From contig DBZX01000030.1 in the NCBI GenBank assembly GCA_002311335.1, positions 5,137 to 16,244 of the forward strand: a stretch of 11,108 nucleotides of DNA, read 5' to 3'. The first letter of the stretch is position 1; each line of letters starts with the position of its first letter. Position numbers and translations under genes: made by a program. This document shows, in pieces, positions 6,156 to 11,108 of the stretch. The notes under the pieces are model-generated. The model was not told the origin of the DNA. It did no database searches and saw nothing but the letters and a program-made list of their open reading frames with translations. Source of the DNA: a bacterium UBP10_UBA1149 (GTDB lineage Bacteria > Desulfobacterota > Binatia > UBA1149).

Positions 6156-6932
6156 ATGATTGAGCTGAAGTCAGAGGTCGAGATCGGCAAGATGCGAGCT
6201 GCGGGCGCAGTGGTGGCCGAGATTCTCCGCGAGCTGGCGGCTATGGTTGAGCCGGGTGTCACCACGGCTGAGCTCGACAGTAAGGCTGAGCGCATGATAT
6301 CGCTCGCCGGTTGTCGCTCGGCGTTCAAGAACTACCAGGTGGGCGACGCCGTTTATCCCGCCGTGTTGTGTGCCTCGGTGAACGACGAGGTCGTGCACGG
6401 GATTCCCAGCGACCGTCCCATAGAAGAGGGAGACCTCGTCTCGTTGGATTTCGGCGTCGAGAAAGAAGGCTACTACGGTGATTCGGCCGTGACCGTGGTC
6501 GCGGGCGACACCGACGAGCAATCCCGGCGACTGGTCGAAGTTACCAGGCGCAGCATGGAGGCGGGCATCGAGCAGATGCGGCCCGGGCAGCGGCTCGGAG
6601 ACGTGGGTGCTGCCGTGCAGGAAGTGGCCGAGGGCGGGGGGTTCTCGGTCGTACGGTCTTTTGTCGGTCACGGCATAGGCAGGGCCTTGCACGAAGACCC
6701 GCAGTTGCCCAATTTTGGAAAGCGCGGCCGCGGACAGGCACTGAGAGCGGGCATGGTGCTGGCCATTGAGCCGATGATAAACGCCGGCGGTTACGGGGTG
6801 CGTGTGAAGGAAGATGGCTGGACTGCCGTTACAATGGACGGCAGTCGCTCGGCCCATTTTGAGCACACGGTGGCCATAACGGACGAGGGGCCGCAGGTTT
6901 TAACGGCCGTGGCTGAAGAGGCATCGCTATGA
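6156..6932 (+). CDS. map: Methionine aminopeptidase type I
   Basis: This cytoplasmic metalloenzyme removes the initiator Met from nascent proteins. The 258-residue product has the pita-bread fold signatures. The five metal ligands are Asp98 (SLDFG), Asp109 (YYGDSA), His172 (VGHGIG), Glu205 (AIEPM) and Glu236 (HFEHT). Conserved His81 (DEVVHGIP) and His179 complete the active site. It lacks the N-terminal zinc-finger extension of eukaryotic forms and is therefore type Ia-like. The reading frame is open far upstream through adk, but ATG 6156 is the true start because MIELKSEVEIGKMRAAG is the family's normal N-terminus. It begins one base after the adk stop and has only a weak ribosome site, suggesting coupling. 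Its stop overlaps the rpmJ start. Confidence 0.97.
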   Translation: MIELKSEVEIGKMRAAGAVVAEILRELAAMVEPGVTTAELDSKAERMISLAGCRSAFKNYQVGDAVYPAVLCASVNDEVVHGIPSDRPIEEGDLVSLDFGVEKEGYYGDSAVTVVAGDTDEQSRRLVEVTRRSMEAGIEQMRPGQRLGDVGAAVQEVAEGGGFSVVRSFVGHGIGRALHEDPQLPNFGKRGRGQALRAGMVLAIEPMINAGGYGVRVKEDGWTAVTMDGSRSAHFEHTVAITDEGPQVLTAVAEEASL

Positions 6933-7042
6933 AAGTAAGAGCGTCGGTGAAGAAGATGTGCAAGGACTGCAAGGTCATCAAGCGCAAGGGGGTTGTGCGC
7001 GTGGTCTGTAAGAACCCCCGGCACAAGCAGAGGCAGGGATGA
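6929..7042 (+). CDS. rpmJ: 50S ribosomal protein L36, zinc-binding form
   Basis: L36 is the smallest large-subunit protein, a zinc ribbon buried in 23S rRNA near L6 and L16. The 37-residue product (MKVRASVKKMCKDCKVIKRK, then a basic end) matches the family exactly in length. The zinc ligands are Cys11, Cys14, Cys27 and His32, so this is the zinc-dependent form rather than the zinc-free paralogue. The ATG at 6929 overlaps the map stop as ATGA, and AAGAGG (6916-6921) lies seven bases upstream. In many genomes infA lies between map and rpmJ. Here the overlap leaves no room for it. rpsM follows after a 49-base gap. Confidence 0.97.
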   Translation: MKVRASVKKMCKDCKVIKRKGVVRVVCKNPRHKQRQG

Positions 7043-7056
7043 GCTGCCTTGGACCA

Positions 7057-7073
7057 GCCGGCATTGAGTCGGC
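7057..7073 (+). promoter_or_regulatory. Hairpin just before the rpsM ribosome site
   Basis: GCCGGC (7057-7062) can pair with GTCGGC (7068-7073), six pairs including one G-U, around an ATTGA loop. It ends three bases before the rpsM ribosome site AGGAGA (7077-7082). CAGC (7055-7058) can instead pair with GCTG (7043-7046), so two folds compete. In E. coli, S4 controls the alpha operon at this position through a pseudoknot. Any equivalence is only suggested. Confidence 0.35.
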
Positions 7074-7091
7074 GACAGGAGAAATGGCCTG

Positions 7092-7472
7092 ATGGCTAGA
7101 ATAGTTGGAATAGATCTTCCCCACGGAAAGCGCATGGACATAGCGCTGACCGCGATTTTTGGGATTGGCAGGACCTCTGCGGCAAAGATTCTCGACGTGG
7201 CGGGTATCGATCGCGCTACGAAGAGCGACGACCTGGGCGATGAGCAGATCAACGCCATAAGGAGCGTGCTCGACGAGAGCTACCAGGTAGAGGGTGATCT
7301 TCGGCGAGAGATCGCGATGAACATCAAGCGTTACATGGACCTCGGCTGTTACAGGGGCTTGCGCCACAGGCGTGGGCTTCCCGTCAGGGGCCAGCGCACA
7401 AGTACAAACGCGCGCACCAGGAAAGGCCCTCGCAAGGCCATAACCGGCAAGAAGATCGCGCCGAGGAAATAA
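7092..7472 (+). CDS. rpsM: 30S ribosomal protein S13
   Basis: S13 lies in the 30S head, contacting P-site tRNA and forming intersubunit bridges with L5. The 126-residue product has the N-terminal MARIVGIDLPHGKRMDIALT, the IFGIGRTSAAKIL helix region (about 22-34), a helical middle ending in YRGLRHRRGLPVRGQRTSTN (about 87-106), and the basic tail RTRKGPRKAITGKKIAPRK. ATG 7092 is nine bases after AGGAGA. A two-codon reading frame, ATG-GCC-TGA at 7084-7092, abuts and overlaps this start by one base. It starts one base from the ribosome site and so is unlikely to be read. The gene opens the alpha-operon part: rpsM-rpsK-rpsD-rpoA-rplQ. Confidence 0.98.
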   Translation: MARIVGIDLPHGKRMDIALTAIFGIGRTSAAKILDVAGIDRATKSDDLGDEQINAIRSVLDESYQVEGDLRREIAMNIKRYMDLGCYRGLRHRRGLPVRGQRTSTNARTRKGPRKAITGKKIAPRK

Positions 7473-7479
7473 TTTTCAA

Positions 7480-7496
7480 GCGGTGGGATACACCGC
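7480..7496 (+). other. Perfect six-pair hairpin in the rpsM-rpsK gap
   Basis: GCGGTG (7480-7485) and CACCGC (7491-7496) are perfect inverted repeats around a GGATA loop. They sit 25 bases before the rpsK ATG. No T-run follows, so termination is unlikely. Tuning of rpsK initiation, protein binding or mRNA processing are possible roles. Confidence 0.4.
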
Positions 7497-7520
7497 GTGG
7501 AGCATGATACGGAAAAAAAC

Positions 7521-7910
7521 ATGGCAACAAAGAACAAGAGCAAGAAGAAAAAGAGCAAGCGCACGGTATCAGAGGGCATCGCCCACATACGTGCGACTTT
7601 CAACAATACTCACATAACCATAACGGACCCCGCGGGGAACGTCGTGGTGTGGAACAGCGCCGGAGCTTCGGGCTTCAAGGGCTCCAGGAAGGGCACGCCG
7701 TTTGCTGCCCAGCAGGCGTCCGAGAAGGCCGGGCGCACGGCGGTCGACATGGGCATGCGTACGGTGAACGTCCGCATCAAGGGACCGGGCAGTGGCCGCG
7801 AGTCTGCCGTAAGGGGCCTCGGGGCTGCCGGCCTGCAGGTTAATATGATAAGTGACGTGACACCCATTCCACACAACGGCTGCCGGCCGCCGAAGAAGCG
7901 CCGGGTCTGA
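7521..7910 (+). CDS. rpsK: 30S ribosomal protein S11
   Basis: S11 lies on the 30S platform with S18 and S21, near the E site and the mRNA exit. The 129-residue product is the standard length. After a Lys-rich start (MATKNKSKKKKSKRTV), it shows GIAHIRATFNNTHITITD (19-36), GNVVVWNSAGASGFKGSRKG (39-58), the FAAQQASEKAG region, and the C-terminal signature GPGSGRESAVRGL (88-100) and DVTPIPHNGCRPPKKRRV. The frame is open to GTG 7497, which would add MEHDTEKN. ATG 7521 is preferred because it gives the usual length and has a modest ACGGA eight bases upstream. The upstream A-run (7513-7519) is non-coding under this choice. Confidence 0.96.
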   Translation: MATKNKSKKKKSKRTVSEGIAHIRATFNNTHITITDPAGNVVVWNSAGASGFKGSRKGTPFAAQQASEKAGRTAVDMGMRTVNVRIKGPGSGRESAVRGLGAAGLQVNMISDVTPIPHNGCRPPKKRRV

Positions 7911-7928
7911 CCGGGAGGAAACCAGAAA

Positions 7929-8558
7929 GTGGCAAGATATACCAATCCCGTCTGCAGGCTTTGCCGCAGAGAGGGTACAAAACTTTTTCTCAAGGGTGAG
8001 CGTTGTTTCACCGACAAGTGTGCGATTGAGCGTCGCAATTACGCTCCCGGGCAGCACGGCCAGGGGCGCAGGCGCAAGATATCGGAGTACGCGGTTCAGC
8101 TTCGCGAAAAGCAGCGGCTCAAGCGCATGTACGGTCTGCTCGAGAAGCAGTTCAAGCGATACTTCACCATGGCTGAGAAATCCCGTGACGTGACCGGCGA
8201 GGCGCTGCTCACTTTTCTGGAGAGGCGGCTCGACAACATGGTGTACAGGCTGGGGTTGGCCGGTTCGCGGGCGCAAGCTCGCCAGCTGATTCGCCACGGC
8301 CACTTCGCCGTCAACGGTGGCAAGGTCAACATACCTTCCTACCTGACGAGCGAGGGCGACGAGATATCTGTAGTTGAAAAAAGCAAGGGGAAACAGGTTT
8401 TTGCCGAGGCGCTGGGGTTGGCCCAACGCCACGAGACTGTTTCATGGCTCGAACTCAACGCTGACGCATTGTCCGGAAAGGTGGTTCGAATTCCCGTGCG
8501 GGAAGAACTGCCGCTGGCCGTGAACGAACGGCTGGTCGTTGAGCTTTACTCTAAATAA
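7929..8558 (+). CDS. rpsD: 30S ribosomal protein S4, zinc-binding form
   Basis: S4 is a primary 16S rRNA binder of the 30S body, with roles in accuracy, mRNA unwinding and, in E. coli, alpha-operon repression. The 209-residue product begins MARYTNPVCRLCRREGTKLF. Four cysteines, Cys9, Cys12, Cys26 and Cys31, form the zinc site of the C+ type. The NYAPGQHGQGRRRKISEYAV block (37-56) and QLREKQRLKRMYG follow. The S4 RNA-binding domain lies about at 98-163 (RRLDNMVYRLGLAGSRAQAR, then GHFAVNGGKVNIPS). GTG 7929 follows a strong GGGAGGA (7913-7919) at nine bases. Location between rpsK and rpoA is typical of Proteobacteria-like lineages and differs from Bacillus, where rpsD is separate. Confidence 0.98.
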   Translation: MARYTNPVCRLCRREGTKLFLKGERCFTDKCAIERRNYAPGQHGQGRRRKISEYAVQLREKQRLKRMYGLLEKQFKRYFTMAEKSRDVTGEALLTFLERRLDNMVYRLGLAGSRAQARQLIRHGHFAVNGGKVNIPSYLTSEGDEISVVEKSKGKQVFAEALGLAQRHETVSWLELNADALSGKVVRIPVREELPLAVNERLVVELYSK

Positions 8559-8594
8559 CTATTTGGCAGGTCGTCATAGGCGGCTGCGTACCCT

Positions 8595-8599
8595 GGAGG
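8595..8599 (+). promoter_or_regulatory. Shine-Dalgarno site deciding the rpoA start
   Basis: GGAGG lies one base before an ATG at 8601, too close to be used, but ten bases before the in-frame ATG at 8610. This favours 8610 as the rpoA start. It lies at the end of the 51-base gap after rpsD, in which I see no terminator. Confidence 0.65.
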
Positions 8600-8609
8600 C
8601 ATGTTACTG

Positions 8610-9620
8610 ATGTTGGATAACTGGAAGGATCTTTCAAGGCCCGAAATCGAGGTCAAGGAACTTACTAACGGCTACGGTCGTTTTGACCTCGAGCCGTTCG
8701 AGAGAGGGTTTGGCACCACGGTTGGTAATGCGCTTCGTCGCACCCTGCTGTCATCGTTGAAGGGCGCGGCGATTTCGAGCGTTTTTATTCACGACGTACT
8801 GCACGAGTTCTCGACCATCGACGGCGTCAAGGAAGACGTCACCGATATCGCGCTCAACCTCAAGGAAGTCCGCCTGCGGATCTTCGAAGGGCAGAGGCAC
8901 GAGGGTAAGCTCGAGGCCTCCAGCGAAGGGCAGGTGACCGCCGGTGACCTGCAGTTTGGGCCCGAGGTCGAGGTGCTTAACCCCGAATTCGTTATCGCGA
9001 CCCTGGCCCCCGGGGCATCGCTCAAGATGGACGTGGTGGTCAAGCGCGGCAGCGGGTACCTTACCTCGGACCGCAATCGCGAAGAGAGCGCGCCGGTGGG
9101 CACCATCACGCTGGACACCGCTTACTCGCCGATAAGCCGCGTTAACTTTTCTGTCACCGGTGCCCGCGTGGGCCAACGTACCGACTACGACAAGCTGTCG
9201 TTGCAGGTGTGGACAGACGGCAGCGTGCGTCCCGACGACGCCGTGGCCTTGGCGGCCCGCATACTGCAGGACCAGGTGCAGGTGTTCATCAACTTTGATG
9301 TGAACGAAGTTGAGGCCCAGGCGGAGAAAGAAGTCACGTCATCGCAGACGTTCAGCGACGCCCTCTACCGTTGTGTCGATGAACTCGACCTCTCGGTGCG
9401 CTCGGCCAACTGCCTGCAGAACGCTGATATCAAGTACATCGGTGAGCTGGTGCAGAAGAGTGAAGGGGAGATGCTCAAGACCAAGAACTTCGGTCGCAAA
9501 TCGCTGCTCGAGATAAAGGATCTTCTCATAACGATGGACCTGAACCTGGGCATGCGCCTGGATAGTTTCCCTGAACGCGACGAGCTCGATAAGCTTCGCC
9601 TGGAGCAGGAGACTTTCTGA
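8610..9620 (+). CDS. rpoA: DNA-directed RNA polymerase alpha subunit
   Basis: Alpha dimerises to start polymerase assembly and uses its C-terminal domain to bind UP-element DNA and activators. The 336-residue product has the N-terminal domain at about 1-235, including the dimer helix ERGFGTTVGNALRRTLLSSL (31-50). A short linker is followed by the C-terminal domain at about 250-318, with the DNA-contact block LSVRSANCL (261-269: Arg264, Asn267) and LLKTKNFGRKSLLEIK-like helices (Lys297). A charged tail, RDELDKLRLEQETF, ends the protein. Starting at ATG 8601 would add MLL. ATG 8610 has the better ribosome-site spacing. Length and domains are complete. Its place between rpsD and rplQ is standard. 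Confidence 0.97.
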   Translation: MLDNWKDLSRPEIEVKELTNGYGRFDLEPFERGFGTTVGNALRRTLLSSLKGAAISSVFIHDVLHEFSTIDGVKEDVTDIALNLKEVRLRIFEGQRHEGKLEASSEGQVTAGDLQFGPEVEVLNPEFVIATLAPGASLKMDVVVKRGSGYLTSDRNREESAPVGTITLDTAYSPISRVNFSVTGARVGQRTDYDKLSLQVWTDGSVRPDDAVALAARILQDQVQVFINFDVNEVEAQAEKEVTSSQTFSDALYRCVDELDLSVRSANCLQNADIKYIGELVQKSEGEMLKTKNFGRKSLLEIKDLLITMDLNLGMRLDSFPERDELDKLRLEQETF

Positions 9621-9623
9621 GAA

Positions 9624-10007
9624 ATGCGACACCAGAAGGCTGGAAGAAAACTGGGGCGGAATTCGTCTCACCGCAAGGCCATGTTTCGTAACATGGTGAC
9701 CTCGCTTATCGACCTGGGCGGAATTATCACCACTGACGCCAAGGCCAAGGAGCTGCGCCGCGTGGCCGATCGCATGATCACCCTGGGCAAAAAGCAGACA
9801 GTGGCCGCGCGCAGGCAGGCCCGGCGTTTCGTCCGCACCGATTCGGCGTTGGCGAGGCTGTTCAATGATGTGGCCCCGCGTTTCATGCAGCGCGAAGGCG
9901 GATACACCCGGATCATCAAGCTGGGCAGGCGCAAGGGCGATAACGCTGCGCTGTCGCGTATCGAGTTCACGGAGCAGGCCGCGACGCCCGAAAGCACAGG
10001 CGACTGA
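9624..10007 (+). CDS. rplQ: 50S ribosomal protein L17
   Basis: L17 is a large-subunit protein near the tunnel exit. The 127-residue product has the signature MRHQKAGRKLGRNSSHRKAM (1-20), the helix with FRNMVTSLIDLGGIITTDAKAKELR, and the C-terminal YTRIIKLGRRKGDNAALSRIEF (about 94-115). The final residues, TEQAATPESTGD, form a short Thr/Glu-rich tail beyond the usual family end. The ATG at 9624 is three bases after the rpoA stop, with AGGAG (9607-9611) inside the end of rpoA. It closes the alpha operon in most genomes. Here no terminator follows and argS begins 23 bases after its stop. Confidence 0.98.
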   Translation: MRHQKAGRKLGRNSSHRKAMFRNMVTSLIDLGGIITTDAKAKELRRVADRMITLGKKQTVAARRQARRFVRTDSALARLFNDVAPRFMQREGGYTRIIKLGRRKGDNAALSRIEFTEQAATPESTGD

Positions 10008-10009
10008 TG

Positions 10010-10026
10010 CCCACCGCAAGGGTGGG
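10010..10026 (+). promoter_or_regulatory. GC hairpin covering the argS ribosome-site region
   Basis: CCCACC (10010-10015) pairs with GGTGGG (10021-10026) around a GCAAG loop, six strong pairs. The right arm forms most of the only G-rich stretch before the argS GTG, so the fold could hide the ribosome site. GTAG (10027-10030) can also pair with CTAC (10043-10046) across the start codon. No T-run follows, so it is not a standard terminator. Confidence 0.45.
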
Positions 10027-10030
10027 GTAG

Positions 10031-11108
10031 GTGAGAGAACTCCTACAGTCTCTTCTCGGGGATGCGCTGGCCGCCGCTCGCGACGCGGGCGAGTTGGAGC
10101 TGGCCGAAACCGTGCCGGTGGTGGTCGAGAAGCCCCGCGAACAGGGGCACGGTGATCTTGCTTGCAACGTGGCGATGTTGCTCGCCCGTTCTGAGCGCAA
10201 GCCCCCGCGTAAAATCGCCGAAACCATAGCCGCGCAGATAAGCGATCCCCGTATCGAATCGGTGGAAATCGCCGGCCCGGGTTTCATCAATGTTACATTC
10301 AGCGCTGATGCGTGGCGGGAGAGGCTGCGCGATATTCTCGAAAAAGGCGACGGTTTTGGTCGCGTAAACCTGGGCGAGGGCCGCCGCGTGCAGGTCGAGT
10401 TCGTGTCGGCCAACCCCACGGGTCCCCTGCATGTCGGCCACGGCAGGGGGGCGGCAACCGGCGACGCGCTGGCCCGCGTACTGGAAGCCGCGGGCTACGA
10501 TGTAGAGAGGGAATACTACGTCAACGACGCTGGTCGACAGATGCAGATACTCGGCCGATCGGTGCTGGCGCGTTACCTGCAAGCGGTCGATGAGAACGCG
10601 GCCTTTCCAGAGGAAGGTTACCCTGGTGAGTACGTCACCGAGATTGCCGGTCTGCTCCGGGAGGACAAGGGCGACGCCCTGGAACAGCTCCCCGAAGATG
10701 AATCCGCAGCCATTGCCGCTGATTACGCTGGAGACAAACTCCTGGGCCGTATCCGTGAGGACCTCGCGGCTTTCGGCGTCAGCATGGACAATTTCAGCAG
10801 CGAGAAGCAGCTACGTGGCGACGGAACCGTTGAGGCGGCCATACAGGAACTGAGAGACGCGGGGCATACCTACGAGGAAGGTGGTGCAGAGTGGTTCAGG
10901 TCTACCGACTTCGGCGACGACAAGGATCGGCCGCTGGTGAAGAGCGGAGGCGACCTCACTTATTTTGCCGCCGACGTGGGCTATCATCGCAAGAAGTTCG
11001 CGCGCGGCATTGAGAAGGTGGTCGATATCTGGGGTGCTGACCACCACGGCTACGTGAAGCGGGTGCGCTCGGCCCTCGAAGCCCTCGGGGTTGACCCCTC
11101 GGGACTCC
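10031..11108 (+). CDS. argS: Arginyl-tRNA synthetase, N-terminal 359 residues (partial)
   Basis: ArgRS charges tRNA-Arg with arginine using ATP, in the cytoplasm, and is a class I synthetase. The reading frame is open from GTG 10031 to the right edge, 359 codons of a family usually about 550-590 long. An in-frame TAG at 10028-10030 lies directly before the GTG, so no earlier start is possible. The N-terminal additional domain (about 1-110) ends with EIAGPGFINVTF. The catalytic domain shows VEFVSANPTGPLHVGHGRG (122-140), where HVGH (134-137) is the HIGH motif, then YYVNDAGRQM (162-171), DRPLVKSGGDLTYFAADVGY (299-318) and IWGADHHGY (333-341). The C-terminal anticodon-binding domain lies outside the window. 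The position right after rplQ is not the usual one. Confidence 0.95.
   Translation, partial: MRELLQSLLGDALAAARDAGELELAETVPVVVEKPREQGHGDLACNVAMLLARSERKPPRKIAETIAAQISDPRIESVEIAGPGFINVTFSADAWRERLRDILEKGDGFGRVNLGEGRRVQVEFVSANPTGPLHVGHGRGAATGDALARVLEAAGYDVEREYYVNDAGRQMQILGRSVLARYLQAVDENAAFPEEGYPGEYVTEIAGLLREDKGDALEQLPEDESAAIAADYAGDKLLGRIREDLAAFGVSMDNFSSEKQLRGDGTVEAAIQELRDAGHTYEEGGAEWFRSTDFGDDKDRPLVKSGGDLTYFAADVGYHRKKFARGIEKVVDIWGADHHGYVKRVRSALEALGVDPSGL

Noticed and set aside
5465..6328. Antisense frame of 287 codons opposite adk and the start of map
   Set aside because: It is the complement of conserved adk codons. The translation is low-complexity and matches no family I recognise.
7569..8432. 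Antisense frame of 287 codons opposite rpsK and rpsD
   Set aside because: It spans two conserved sense genes and their junction, with no supporting ribosome site or motif.
8559..8609. Promoter or terminator in the rpsD-rpoA gap
   Set aside because: Only a weak GCAG/CTGC pairing with a long loop is present. No clear -35/-10 pair or T-run was found.
10008..10030. Hairpin after rplQ considered as a Rho-independent terminator
   Set aside because: The stem is GC-rich but is followed by GTAGGTGAG and not a T-run, and argS starts immediately.
10312..10593. Plus-strand frame of 93 codons and several - strand frames across 9967-10582
   Set aside because: They overlap the clear argS coding frame, which is open to the window edge. 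The overlapping translations show no family pattern.

Overview
The window is a GC-rich bacterial chromosome segment carrying, all on the + strand, an almost complete spc operon fused to the alpha operon. It then runs into an arginyl-tRNA synthetase gene that leaves the right edge. The order is (rpsQ tail)-rplN-rplX-rplE-rpsN-rpsH-rplF-rplR-rpsE-rpmD-rplO-secY-adk-map-rpmJ-rpsM-rpsK-rpsD-rpoA-rplQ-argS. Every gene is intact except rpsQ and argS, which the window edges cut. The largest gap between genes is about 50 bases, so no stretch over 300 bases lacks a gene. I see no tRNA, rRNA, CRISPR array, insertion sequence, phage gene or convincing Rho-independent terminator.

Organism: the protein sequences, rpsD between rpsK and rpoA, and the secY-adk-map insertion suggest a GC-rich member of the former Deltaproteobacteria (Desulfobacterota or Myxococcota-like) or a neighbouring uncultured phylum. 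This is an inference from family patterns, not a search. Ile AUA and Arg AGG codons are common even in these highly expressed genes, and 8 of the 20 visible starts are GTG or TTG. Both traits argue against a strongly codon-optimised fast grower.

Layout: bases 1-56 hold the end of rpsQ, whose stop overlaps the rplN start. Bases 53-4196 encode ten ribosomal proteins: L14, L24, L5, S14 (zinc type), S8, L6, L18, S5, L30 and L15. Bases 4203-6932 encode SecY, adenylate kinase and methionine aminopeptidase. Bases 6929-10007 encode L36, S13, S11, S4, the RNA polymerase alpha subunit and L17. Bases 10031-11108 encode the first 359 residues of ArgRS.

How the genes work together: the block makes ribosome parts, the translocon that receives nascent chains, the enzyme that trims their initiator Met, a nucleotide-balancing kinase, the polymerase assembly subunit and a tRNA-charging enzyme. 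Stop/start overlaps (rpsQ/rplN, secY/adk, map/rpmJ) and very short gaps (rpsH-rplF, adk-map, rplO-secY) point to one long, translationally coupled transcript.

This is mostly an ordinary conserved region and I found no new system. The points most worth a second look are argS placed directly after rplQ behind a GC hairpin, small hairpins before rpsM and rpsK, recurrent Ser/Thr/Glu-rich tails on S17, L15 and L17, and the missing infA.
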